Positions 1-8,413 of a stretch of 64,000 bases of DNA are shown here, in pieces. Origin of the DNA: Anaerocolumna cellulosilytica. GTDB taxonomy: Bacteria > Bacillota > Clostridia > Lachnospirales > Lachnospiraceae. Position numbers and translations under genes: made by a program. A model generated the notes under the pieces. It did no database searches and had not been told where the DNA came from. It was given only the letters and a program-made list of their open reading frames with translations. Location of the stretch: NCBI RefSeq assembly GCF_014218335.1, contig NZ_AP023367.1, forward strand, positions 1,985,501-2,049,500, read 5' to 3'. Each line of letters starts with the position of its first letter. The stretch's first letter is position 1.

Positions 1-2274
1 TTTGTAAATAAGATGGATCAGCCTGGAACAAATAAGGATCAGCTGATAAAAGAAATAAAAAGTCAACTGGATGACGGTTGTATCCCATTCGAACACGCAG
101 GGAGTGATTATTTTTATGACCAACTGGCTATGTGTGATGAAATTTTATTGGAAACCTATTTGGAGACAGGTAGTATTAAGAAAGAGCAAATAATTGAAGC
201 TGTAAAGGTACGAAAAGTATTCCCCTGTTTTTTCGGCTCGGCACTAAAATTAGAAGGGGTAGAGCAGTTCATTAAAGGTATTCAAACGTATACAGCGGTA
301 CTTGACTACCCGGACGAGTTCGGGGCTAAAGTGTTTAAAATAACAAGAGATGAACAGGGAAACCGTCTTACCCACATGAAGCTTACCGGCGGCAGGCTTA
401 AGATAAGAGATACTATATCAAATGGCGACTGGGAAGAGAAAGTAAATCAGATTCGAGTGTATTCTGGACAAAAATTTGAGGCATTAAATGAAGCAGAAGC
501 AGGAACTGTAATTGCAGTAGCCGGACTTAGTAAGACCAGACCGGGAGAAGGACTGGGAGCAGAAAAGGCTTCCGATATTCCAGTATTAGAGCCGGTGCTG
601 TCCTATCAGATTATTCTGCCAATGGACTGTGACCCAAGAGCGATACTTCCTAAGCTGCGAACGATTGAAGAAGAAGAACCGGAACTTCATATTGTTTGGG
701 AGGAACAGCTCCAGGAGATTCAAGTTCAGATAATGGGAGAAGTACAGATTGAAATACTGCAAAGTCTGATAAAGGAACGGTTTGGAGTGGAGGTATCCTT
801 TGATGCCGGAAGAATTGTATATAAAGAAACCATTGCTGGTACCGTAGAAGGGGTAGGACACTTTGAACCATTACGGCATTATGCGGAAGTACATTTGCTA
901 TTAGAGCCGGGAAAACCAGGCAGTGGTTTACAGTATGGGACAGATTGCAGTGAAGACATTCTGGGCAAAAGCTGGCAGAGGCTGATAATAACCCATCTTG
1001 AGGAAAAAGTGCATAAGGGTGTACTGACAGGTTCCCCTATTACAGATATGAGGATTACTCTGGTATCCGGGCGTGCCCACAATAAACATACAGAAGGCGG
1101 AGATTTTAGAGAAGCTACTTACCGGGCAGTTCGTCAGGGGTTAAAAGAAGCAGAATCCATAGTATTAGAACCATACTATGCCTTTCAATTAGAATTACCG
1201 GAAAAAATGGTTGGAAGAGCCATGACTGATATTGAGAAAATGTCCGGTACCTGTGAGATATCCCAAACTTATGATGGAATGACAGTTCTTACAGGAAGTG
1301 CTCCTGTAATTACCATGAGGAATTATCAGAAGGAAGTGATTGCTTATACGAAAGGCGTTGGGAGGCTGTTTTGTAGTTTAAAAGGTTACGAACCTTGTCA
1401 TAATACAGAGGAAGTCACTGGTAATTTGGGTTACGATTCGGAAAGAGATATTGAAAATCCTACAGCTTCCGTATTTTGTACCCATGGAACAGGATTTTTA
1501 GTCCCTTGGGATGAAGTGAAGAATTATATGCATATAGAAAGCTATTTTCAGAAAAAAGAAAGTATAGCAGAGAAGGAAGTTAAAAATCAAACACCTTACA
1601 CAGAGGAGAAGTGGATTAGTTTAGAGGAGATTGATAGTATCATCGGCAATATATCCTATGCAAACCAAGGGAAAAAATCAGTTTGGAAAAAACGGAAAAC
1701 TGCCCATGAAAGCTTTTACGATACGGTTCATTATAGCAACAGGCAGACAGAAAAGAAGGAAGAATATCTTCTGGTGGACGGATACAATATTATATATGCT
1801 TGGGAAGAACTCAAGGTGCTTGCAGATGAAAATATGGATGCAGCCCGAATCCGATTGCTGGATGTACTAAGCAATTATCAGGGAATTCGAAAATGTCAGA
1901 TAATTGTCGTCTTTGATGCATATCGTGTTGAAGGACACCAAGAGGAAATGATTGATTACCATAATATCCATATGGTATTTACAAAAGAAGCACAAACGGC
2001 GGATCAGTATATTGAAAAATTTGCTCATGACAATCAGAAAAAATACAATATCGTAGTAGCAACCTCAGACGGATTACAGCAAGTCATCATCAGAGGAGCG
2101 GGAAGTGCGCTGCTATCTGCCAGAGACCTAAAAGCAGATATTGAAGCAGCCAATGAAAGAATAAAACAAGAATATCAGGAAAAGCAAGGAATCCAGCGTA
2201 ATTATTTGTTTGATACCTTGACGCAGGAAGCAAAGCAGCAGATGGAGAATTTGATAGATAAAGAAGAAAAATAG
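1..2274 (+). CDS. Tet(M)/EF-G-like ribosomal GTPase fused to a C-terminal NYN (YacP/Rae1-like) nuclease domain, 5' partial
   Basis: The reading frame is open from base 1, so the start and most of the G domain lie upstream of the window. The first visible residues include the G4 motif NKMD of a translational GTPase. The next roughly 450 residues follow the domain II-V layout of Tet(M)/Tet(W) ribosomal protection proteins, for example the stretch with GRAHNKHTEGGDFREA. A poorly conserved linker (about residues 470-590 of the visible part) leads to a NYN/PIN-like domain with LLVDGYNIIYAW, IIVVFDAY and VVATSDGLQQ, the acidic pattern of YacP. B. subtilis YacP (Rae1) is a ribosome-associated endoribonuclease, so a factor that both remodels and cleaves at the A site can be inferred but is not shown. 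It precedes rlmD. Such proteins may be chromosomal housekeeping genes rather than tetracycline resistance genes. The fusion is clear; the function is uncertain. Confidence 0.85.
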   Translation, partial: FVNKMDQPGTNKDQLIKEIKSQLDDGCIPFEHAGSDYFYDQLAMCDEILLETYLETGSIKKEQIIEAVKVRKVFPCFFGSALKLEGVEQFIKGIQTYTAVLDYPDEFGAKVFKITRDEQGNRLTHMKLTGGRLKIRDTISNGDWEEKVNQIRVYSGQKFEALNEAEAGTVIAVAGLSKTRPGEGLGAEKASDIPVLEPVLSYQIILPMDCDPRAILPKLRTIEEEEPELHIVWEEQLQEIQVQIMGEVQIEILQSLIKERFGVEVSFDAGRIVYKETIAGTVEGVGHFEPLRHYAEVHLLLEPGKPGSGLQYGTDCSEDILGKSWQRLIITHLEEKVHKGVLTGSPITDMRITLVSGRAHNKHTEGGDFREATYRAVRQGLKEAESIVLEPYYAFQLELPEKMVGRAMTDIEKMSGTCEISQTYDGMTVLTGSAPVITMRNYQKEVIAYTKGVGRLFCSLKGYEPCHNTEEVTGNLGYDSERDIENPTASVFCTHGTGFLVPWDEVKNYMHIESYFQKKESIAEKEVKNQTPYTEEKWISLEEIDSIIGNISYANQGKKSVWKKRKTAHESFYDTVHYSNRQTEKKEEYLLVDGYNIIYAWEELKVLADENMDAARIRLLDVLSNYQGIRKCQIIVVFDAYRVEGHQEEMIDYHNIHMVFTKEAQTADQYIEKFAHDNQKKYNIVVATSDGLQQVIIRGAGSALLSARDLKADIEAANERIKQEYQEKQGIQRNYLFDTLTQEAKQQMENLIDKEEK

Positions 2275-2493
2275 AGACTTTATAATAATGCGGCACTAAT
2301 CTAAAATATGATTGGTGCCATTTTAATATATCTAACTATGCTTACTACTTATAAACTGAATCAATACTTATAGACAAAGCCTATCAGGGTATCGTATAAT
2401 AAAAAAATCTGGGTTAAGAGTATAAAGAGCATGGTTGTAAAAATCTGAAACAATATAAAAGTGAATACTTAACATAGAGAAATAGAAAGGATA

Positions 2494-3915
2494 ATGTGTC
2501 AGCAGAATAAAGGGAGCCTGATGCAAGGAGTCAATGTGAAAAAAGGAACACAGATAGAGGGTATTGTAACTAGAGTAGATTTTCCTAATAAAGGAATTGT
2601 TGAAATAGATGGAGAAAAGGTAACCATTAAAAATACGTTACCTGGACAAAAAATAAATGCAGTGATAAATAAAGCAAGAAAAGGGCGAAGTGAAGCAAGG
2701 CTTTTAAAGGTTATTGAAAGATCCCCCCTCGAAACAGTAGAAGCAAAGTGTAAACATTTTGGACCTTGCGGAGGATGTACTTATCAGACCATACCTTATC
2801 AAACACAATTGGATATGAAGGCAGAACAGGTAAAACAATTACTGGATCCGGTATGTTCAGAATATAAGTTTCTCGGTATAAAAGGAAGTCCGGTACAGTG
2901 GGGATATCGTAATAAGATGGAATTTTCTTTTGGTGATGAAGAAAAGGATGGACCTTTAGCACTGGGGCTTCATAAAAAAGGCAGTTTTTATGACATTATC
3001 ACCACCTCTGGCTGTCAGATAGTGGACGAGGATTATAATCAGATATTAAGTTGTGTGCTAGCTTACTTTACGAACCTTTCAGTAAGCTTTTATAAAAAAT
3101 TGTCCCATATAGGATATTTAAGACATCTTCTAATCAGAAGGGCAGCAAAGACCGGAGAGATTCTTGTTAACCTTATAACTTCAACCCAATGGGTACTTGA
3201 TACGCCGGAAGAACTGGTTATGGAAGAATTAAAGAATAAACTGTTAAAGCTATCCTTAAATGGTACCATTGTTGGAGTTCTCCATACACAGAATGACAGT
3301 CAGGCCGATGTAGTACAAAGTGACCGTATGGATGTTTTATATGGACAAGATTATTTCTTCGAAGAAATTCTTGGACTTAAATTTAAAATATCAACCTTTT
3401 CATTCTTCCAAACGAATTCACTAGGAGCAGAGGTGCTTTATAGTACTGCCAGAGAGTTCGTAGGTGAGACTAAGAACAAGCTTATTTTTGATTTATACAG
3501 TGGAACAGGTACAATTGCACAACTTTTAGCATCTGTGGCAAAAAAGGTAGTAGGCGTTGAGATAGTGGAGGAAGCTGTTAAGGCAGCCAGGGAAAATGCT
3601 GAACTGAACGGCTTGAATAATTGCGAATTCATTGCAGGGGATGTTCTCAAGGTCGTTGATAGTATAGTGGATAAACCTGATTTAATTGTTTTAGACCCTC
3701 CAAGGGATGGAATTCATCCAAAAGCCTTGGAAAAAATCATAGATTTTGCAGTTAATCGAATCGTATACATTTCCTGTAAACCTACAAGTCTTGCAAGAGA
3801 TCTGGTGGTGCTGCAGGAGAGAGGGTATAAAGTTGAGAAAGTTTGGGCAGTTGATATGTTCCCTGGCACGGTGCACGTGGAGACTATTGTGTTGATACAA
3901 CGAGCCGATACGTAG
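2494..3915 (+). CDS. rlmD: 23S rRNA (uracil-5-)-methyltransferase RlmD/RumA, with ICE-supplied C-terminus
   Basis: Transfers a methyl group from SAM to C5 of a uracil in 23S rRNA. An N-terminal TRAM domain (about residues 15-70) is followed by the Fe-S cysteines in CKHFGPCGGC, a Rossmann methyltransferase with DLYSGTGTIAQLL, the DPPRDG motif and the catalytic-Cys segment YISCKPTSLARD. The length of about 473 residues is normal. An ATG at 2521 preceded by aaaggga is an alternative start. The last ten residues (TIVLIQRADT) are not the native end: the family tail HVETVVLLS plus 15 further residues is found at 28828-28902, on the far side of the ICE. Integration therefore left the gene intact but swapped its extreme C-terminus. 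The catalytic part is untouched, so activity is probably kept. Confidence 0.93.
   Translation: MCQQNKGSLMQGVNVKKGTQIEGIVTRVDFPNKGIVEIDGEKVTIKNTLPGQKINAVINKARKGRSEARLLKVIERSPLETVEAKCKHFGPCGGCTYQTIPYQTQLDMKAEQVKQLLDPVCSEYKFLGIKGSPVQWGYRNKMEFSFGDEEKDGPLALGLHKKGSFYDIITTSGCQIVDEDYNQILSCVLAYFTNLSVSFYKKLSHIGYLRHLLIRRAAKTGEILVNLITSTQWVLDTPEELVMEELKNKLLKLSLNGTIVGVLHTQNDSQADVVQSDRMDVLYGQDYFFEEILGLKFKISTFSFFQTNSLGAEVLYSTAREFVGETKNKLIFDLYSGTGTIAQLLASVAKKVVGVEIVEEAVKAARENAELNGLNNCEFIAGDVLKVVDSIVDKPDLIVLDPPRDGIHPKALEKIIDFAVNRIVYISCKPTSLARDLVVLQERGYKVEKVWAVDMFPGTVHVETIVLIQRADT
3877..3884 (+). other. attL core of the ICE
   Basis: The 8-bp gtggagac falls in the rlmD codons for Val-Glu-Thr of the conserved C-terminal HVET motif. 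The same 8 bp recurs at 28831. To its left rlmD is native; to its right the coding sequence diverges from the native tail. Confidence 0.75.
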
Positions 3916-4061
3916 AAATCCTTAGTTTTAGGCACTTTTTCAAGCATATCGTCTTCACTGGTGAGGGTGATAAAATCAGAAATAAGGTGATTAAAAACTA
4001 CATCAATGTTTCTGTGGTGGTTGATATAGAGTGTGGGGATACAAGAAAATAAAGATAGATT

Positions 4062-4094
4062 AAAAGGGGGTACCTGAAAAAGGTACTCCTTTTC
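4062..4094 (+). terminator. Rho-independent terminator at the left end of the ICE
   Basis: Hairpin with arms aaaagggggtacc (4062-4074) and ggtactcctttt (4082-4093), one G bulge, ending in a T run. It lies ten bases after the stop (4050-4052) of the frame that would extend the recombinase in the excised circle, so it fits as that gene's terminator; when integrated it sits behind rlmD. Confidence 0.75.
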
Positions 4095-4164
4095 TGATGA
4101 TAAGAACATAGAAAAAACTGGATTAATTATTAATCTTGTTATCCCATTATTTGATAAAATATTG

Positions 4165-4170
4165 TATAAT
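4165..4170 (+). promoter_or_regulatory. Likely -10 box of the Gabija operon
   Basis: Perfect TATAAT in a very AT-rich stretch, 33 bases before the gajA start, after a terminator. No convincing -35 hexamer at 17 bp is visible. Confidence 0.4.
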
Positions 4171-4202
4171 ATTTATCATAATAAACAAAAAGGGGATAAG
4201 GT

Positions 4203-5963
4203 ATGAAAATTTCAAGGATTGTTATTAAGAACTATAGGAATATTAAAGATGTTGATATTTGTTTAAATAACATTGTCGCTATTATAGGTGAAAATAATAG
4301 TGGGAAGAGCAATTTTCTTAAAGCAGTAACTTTACCCTTTTTATCAGATGATGTGGGTTATACGGGAAAAACCCTTTGCTGGGCAGATATAAACAATGAA
4401 GAAAAATCAAAATACTACGAGTACATACTAAAGAATAGTGAAAGTATTAAGGACGAATCAGTTGATATTAAATCGTTTACAGAAATTTTGCCCAAAGTAT
4501 CAGTAGAAGTAACACTTGAACCAACTGACATGGAATTATATTTTGTAAAAGATTTGAGTTACACTGTAAATGAAGATAAAAGTAAAGTTGTTTATGGTCT
4601 GTTATATGAATTTTTTTCTAAGAATCCAAGTGAAATTTTAAAGCAAATAAAAGATGTGCTACTTTCAGAAGAAGTAAATAAAGATAATTTTGAAAGTATA
4701 AAGATGAATTTATTACCTACAAATTTTTATTCTCATTCTATAGTGGTGCCGCAAAAGAAAGTATCTGTTTCGTATGATACATTGAGATATTTTAAATATA
4801 CATCACTAATTGCTGAAAGAGATGATTTTTCAAATACTAATGAAAAGCTTGGTTCAAAATCTTTAGTTAAATTATTGCAAATGAAATTAGATACTAAGGC
4901 TAAGTTAATTGTAGAGAAAGAATATACAAAATTTTTTGATACTTTAAAAAATTTAAGTGGCATGGAAGATGTTATCAACTGGCAAGAAAATACAGAGTTA
5001 AAAAATGCTAAGAATTTTTTTGATGAAATCAGCATTCTACCTAATATGCCGCCAATGAATTCTTTATTAAACAGTGTCAGATTGGGGTATTCTGGGGAGC
5101 AATTATCTTCACAAGGGCTTGGTTATAGAAATTTAATTCTTCTTCTTGTGCTTATGAATTCATTATTAGATAAGAAGAATGACTTGGCATATTCTCTTTT
5201 AACTATGGAAGAGCCAGAAGCACATTTATGTGTAAACAATACACGATTAATGGTTAGTTTTATAAAATCGTTTATGAGTACAAATAATTTTATTCAACTT
5301 TTCTATTCTACGCACAGTACACAATTTATAAATAAACTTGATTTTAATAATGTAGTTGTGGTTAATAATGGAGATGCGTATGCATTAGCAAGTGAACTCA
5401 ATTTAGAAGGAAAAGATTATCTTTCAAAGAATCCTAATTTGGATTTACTTAAACTATTCTTCTCTAAAAATTGTATATTAGTTGAAGGTTTAACAGAAGA
5501 GCTTTTTATTCGAGCTTATCTTGATTCAAAACCGGAATTGAATGATATAGAAGTAATAGCATTTCATAAAGGTTTCCAAAATATTATGGATATATGGTTG
5601 AAGATAAATCATGAATCTAAAAATAAATTGGGCATTGTTAGAGATTTTGATTCCCAGCCGGTCGCACAAAAAGAGCACGAAAAATATAATCAGTATTCTA
5701 ATATTTGTGTAAGAACCACTGTTCAATATACATTAGAGCCAGAAATAGTTGGAACTGGTGATAATTATCAATTGCTAAAAAAATATTTTGAAGATAAATA
5801 TTCTTGGAAGATTAGTTCTCAATCGGATTTATCAGATAAATGGAGAAATGCGAAATCGACGGTAATGTTGCAGTTGTGTAAGGATATGGCAAATAAGGAA
5901 TTGGAAAAGTTTGAAATGCCTGGTCATATTAAAGATATTTTAGATTTTTTGACTATTAAGTAA
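4203..5963 (+). CDS. gajA: Gabija antiphage protein GajA (OLD-family ATPase/TOPRIM nuclease)
   Basis: 586 residues, the normal size for GajA. The N-terminal ABC-type ATPase has Walker A GENNSGKSN (about residue 30), Walker B in LLTMEEPEAHL (about 340) and the switch region STHSTQF (about 370). The C-terminal TOPRIM domain has ILVEGLTEEL (about 425) and the acidic pair in VRDFDSQ (about 480). In the family, GajA is a sequence-specific DNA nicking endonuclease restrained by nucleotides and complexed with GajB. The gene follows a terminator and an AT-rich promoter, has the site aaaggggat before the ATG, and is followed 13 bases later by gajB. It is much AT-richer than the adjacent transfer genes, as expected of a defence cargo acquired separately. 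OLD nucleases also occur elsewhere, but the helicase partner decides the call. Confidence 0.9.
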   Translation: MKISRIVIKNYRNIKDVDICLNNIVAIIGENNSGKSNFLKAVTLPFLSDDVGYTGKTLCWADINNEEKSKYYEYILKNSESIKDESVDIKSFTEILPKVSVEVTLEPTDMELYFVKDLSYTVNEDKSKVVYGLLYEFFSKNPSEILKQIKDVLLSEEVNKDNFESIKMNLLPTNFYSHSIVVPQKKVSVSYDTLRYFKYTSLIAERDDFSNTNEKLGSKSLVKLLQMKLDTKAKLIVEKEYTKFFDTLKNLSGMEDVINWQENTELKNAKNFFDEISILPNMPPMNSLLNSVRLGYSGEQLSSQGLGYRNLILLLVLMNSLLDKKNDLAYSLLTMEEPEAHLCVNNTRLMVSFIKSFMSTNNFIQLFYSTHSTQFINKLDFNNVVVVNNGDAYALASELNLEGKDYLSKNPNLDLLKLFFSKNCILVEGLTEELFIRAYLDSKPELNDIEVIAFHKGFQNIMDIWLKINHESKNKLGIVRDFDSQPVAQKEHEKYNQYSNICVRTTVQYTLEPEIVGTGDNYQLLKKYFEDKYSWKISSQSDLSDKWRNAKSTVMLQLCKDMANKELEKFEMPGHIKDILDFLTIK

Positions 5964-5976
5964 GGGGAATCGTCAT

Positions 5977-7317
5977 ATGATAATTAACGTTGCAGGAGCT
6001 GGTGCAGGAAAAACAACACAATTGGCAGATAAAATAATAAACAAGTATAATGAAATGTGCAATAACAAGAATATATACTGTATTACGTTTACAAACAATG
6101 CTGCGTCATGTATTGAAAAAAAACTTATAGAGCACTTTGTAAAGATACCCGATAGTATTAAAGTTAGTACAATACATTCTTTTTTATATCAGGAGATAAT
6201 AAAACCGTATTATTTTTTATTGTATCAGAAACATTTTGATGTTGTATCAAGTATAATTTTGCCAGATAAACCCCAATTTAAAAATTGGAAAATAAAGCAA
6301 CTTGAAAATAGTAACATCTTACATATAACTGCATTTACAGAAAAAGCAAAGTGGATATTAGTAAAAAAATCATCTGATAGAAAAAAAGAAAAGGATATTC
6401 GCTGTGCTATACTGAAAGCATTTTCTCAATATTGTAATATGATTTTTATAGATGAAGCACAGGATATTGATGTTAATCTAGTTGAAATATTAAAACAATT
6501 AGATAAACATGGAATAGAAATAGAAATAATGGGAGACCCAAAACAAGATTTAAAAGGCTTTGATAGTTTCAGAAAATTAATGGAATCTTATTCCAAACAT
6601 ATTAATTTTATTAATGACTGTCATAGATGTCCTCAAAATCACTTAGACCTTTCTAATTCTATTATCCCTAAAGAAGAATGGCAGGTATCCTCAAAAAAGT
6701 TTGGAGAGATTAAAGTAATATTTGAAAAAGAATTAGATGATATTGAATCAATGGTTGCGTCAGATTTTGATTTAAAATATATATCACAGCAAAATGATAG
6801 ATATGATACTCATGGAGAGTTAGATTTTTCCGTAAAGTTTGATTCATTATTTTATGAACTTAAAGATATACTTGCAGAATTGTCCACAGATAAAAATGAA
6901 CTTCGGATTAAAAAACTGGCGTATTATTATGCTTCTAAACTAATAGATAAATATAGGAAAACTCAAAATTTGGAAAAATCAATAAAAGAGACCATTGTTT
7001 TTATAAAGGGAAATAAAAAGGCATATGCAAGAATAATTAATGCACTTAAATTTAATGAAATAAGCAAAGCTAGCAGAATTCCAGTTGATTCTATTGAAAG
7101 AGTAAAAGGGCAAGAAGGAAATAATTGTCTATTTATTGTAACTACGGATTTAGCCACTTATTTATTTCATGAAAAAAAAGATAATAACAGAACCAAAAAT
7201 AAATTATATGTGGCTTTAACACGTTCTTTAGAAAAATTGACGCTTTTAATTACAAAAGAAGTGGAAGATAAATATGGGAAAGAGTTTATATGTGCACATT
7301 TTAAAGAATATTTATAA
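5977..7317 (+). CDS. gajB: Gabija antiphage protein GajB (UvrD-like helicase)
   Basis: 446 residues, a compact UvrD/Rep-like superfamily 1 helicase. Visible motifs: Walker A GAGAGKTTQ (residues 7-15), Ia ITFTNNAA, II FIDEAQD (about 157), III GDPKQDLKGF (about 187), the NDCHRCP segment (about 213), V VKGQEGNN (about 377) and VI KLYVALTRS (about 410). In Gabija, GajB senses DNA ends or nucleotide depletion and activates GajA. It is co-directional with gajA with a 13-base gap, and a terminator follows, so the pair forms a self-contained two-gene operon. No frameshift or missing helicase motif is seen, so the system looks functional. Confidence 0.9.
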   Translation: MIINVAGAGAGKTTQLADKIINKYNEMCNNKNIYCITFTNNAASCIEKKLIEHFVKIPDSIKVSTIHSFLYQEIIKPYYFLLYQKHFDVVSSIILPDKPQFKNWKIKQLENSNILHITAFTEKAKWILVKKSSDRKKEKDIRCAILKAFSQYCNMIFIDEAQDIDVNLVEILKQLDKHGIEIEIMGDPKQDLKGFDSFRKLMESYSKHINFINDCHRCPQNHLDLSNSIIPKEEWQVSSKKFGEIKVIFEKELDDIESMVASDFDLKYISQQNDRYDTHGELDFSVKFDSLFYELKDILAELSTDKNELRIKKLAYYYASKLIDKYRKTQNLEKSIKETIVFIKGNKKAYARIINALKFNEISKASRIPVDSIERVKGQEGNNCLFIVTTDLATYLFHEKKDNNRTKNKLYVALTRSLEKLTLLITKEVEDKYGKEFICAHFKEYL

Positions 7318-7333
7318 GAGATATAATTTTGCC

Positions 7334-7361
7334 AAGGCGTTCAGAAATGAGCGTCTTTTTT
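7334..7361 (+). terminator. Terminator after gajB
   Basis: Arms aaggcgttc (7334-7342) and gagcgtctt (7349-7357) with G-U pairs, loop of six, followed by a T run to 7361. Ends the Gabija operon and separates it from the transfer genes. Confidence 0.75.
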
Positions 7362-7390
7362 CTTGCAAAAAATAAGAAAGGAAATGATAT

Positions 7391-7608
7391 GATGCCACAG
7401 TTAAAACAGCAGGAGCGTCCACCGCCCCAATTATTATGTTGAAAGTCAGCCAGATGAAAACTGGCAGGAATACTCCTTATTCTGCTTAATTGCGCCTTAC
7501 CTGTCTGAATGGGATTTGTCAAGGGTGCGAAGCACAATGCTTGCCCTTGATGAATTTCATTTAGACGGGTATTCTCCGCAAAGTAGAATGAGGTTATATG
7601 TCACATGA
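7391..7608 (+). pseudogene. Small ICE ORF with an internal frameshift
   Basis: A site aagaaaggaaatgat precedes ATG codons at 7390; the frame gives MMPQLKQQERPPPQLL and then meets a stop. A +1 shift near 7436 opens a frame that continues about 55 codons through ENWQEYSLFCLIAP and ALDEFHLDGYSPQSR to a stop at 7606-7608. The second part looks genuinely coding and ends overlapping the region before orf23, as small accessory ORFs do in this ICE family. I do not know its function. Either a broken gene or a start I have misplaced. Confidence 0.45.
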
Positions 7609-7642
7609 AAACATTCATTTTCAGAAAGGAAAGGTAAAACAT

Positions 7643-7957
7643 ATGGAACTGAAATTTGTTATCCCAAACGTAGAAAAGACATTCGGCAGTCTGGAATTTG
7701 CCGGAGAAAACAAAGTGGAACAGCGAAGAATTAACGGAAAAATGACCCTGCTGTCACGCAGCTTTAACCTGTACTCGGACATTCAGAGAGCAGACGATAT
7801 TCTGGTGATTCTTCCGGCAGAAGCAGGCGAAAAGCATTTTGACTTTGAAGAAAAAGTAAAGCTGCTGAACCCACGCATTACCGCAGAGGGCTATAAAATC
7901 GGCACTCGTGGTTTCACGAATTATATTCTGCACGCTGACGATTTGGTAAAAGAATAA
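7643..7957 (+). CDS. Tn916 Orf23-like conjugative element protein (YdcP family)
   Basis: 104 residues starting MELKFVIPNVEKTFG, closely like the Orf23/YdcP proteins that open the transfer operon of Tn916-type elements. The ATG at 7643 is chosen over one at 7598 because it has aaaggaaagg just upstream and matches the family start. Contains RRINGKMTLLSRSFNLYSD and NPRITAEGYKIGTRGF. No enzymatic motif; the family is thought to be part of the conjugation module, of unknown role. Followed 20 bases later by the paralogous orf22. Confidence 0.85.
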   Translation: MELKFVIPNVEKTFGSLEFAGENKVEQRRINGKMTLLSRSFNLYSDIQRADDILVILPAEAGEKHFDFEEKVKLLNPRITAEGYKIGTRGFTNYILHADDLVKE

Positions 7958-7977
7958 GGAAAGAGAGGGATTATTCT

Positions 7978-8361
7978 ATGAGATTAGCAAATGGAATTGT
8001 AATTGACAAGGACGCAACCTTTGGTATGTTGAAGTTTTCTGCTCTCCGTCGTGAGGTTCGTATTCAGAATGAGGACGGAACGGTATCAGACGAAATTAAG
8101 GAGCGTACCTATGATTTAAAATCAAGAGGTCAGGGGTGCATGATTCAGGTCAGTATTCCTGCTACCGTACCGCTGAAAGAGTTTGATTATAACGCAGAGG
8201 TGGAACTTGTGAATCCGGTGGCGGATACGGTGGCAACGGCTACCTTTCAAGGGGCAAATGTGGACTGGTATATCAAGGCAGAGGATATTGTCTTGAAAAA
8301 GGGTGCTGCTTCTGCCGGAAATCCGCAGCCGCCGAAAAAGGATATGCCTGCCGGAAAGTAA
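7978..8361 (+). CDS. Tn916 Orf22-like conjugative element protein (YdcP family)
   Basis: 127 residues, MRLANGIVIDKDATFG at the start and VDWYIKAEDIVL near the end, the second YdcP-family protein of the transfer operon and distantly similar to orf23. The extreme C-terminus is Pro/Lys rich. Good ribosome site (gaaagagagg) seven to ten bases upstream. Function in transfer is unknown in the family. Confidence 0.85.
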   Translation: MRLANGIVIDKDATFGMLKFSALRREVRIQNEDGTVSDEIKERTYDLKSRGQGCMIQVSIPATVPLKEFDYNAEVELVNPVADTVATATFQGANVDWYIKAEDIVLKKGAASAGNPQPPKKDMPAGK

Positions 8362-8413
8362 AAGTTCCTATTAAGCAGGAGCTTTCAAATAAAAGAAAAG
8401 GAGTGATTCAGAC

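Noticed and set aside
1-2274. Tet(M) resistance gene of the ICE
   Set aside because: It lies outside the element, left of rlmD, and carries a C-terminal nuclease domain that Tet(M) lacks.
2371-2405. Partial likeness (gggtatcgta, aaagcct) to the duplicated RNA element, before rlmD
   Set aside because: The blocks are in the wrong order and the other conserved parts are missing.
3714-4109. Open frame of about 130 codons on the minus strand across the end of rlmD
   Set aside because: Antisense to rlmD and to the recombinase tail, with no ribosome site or recognisable domain.
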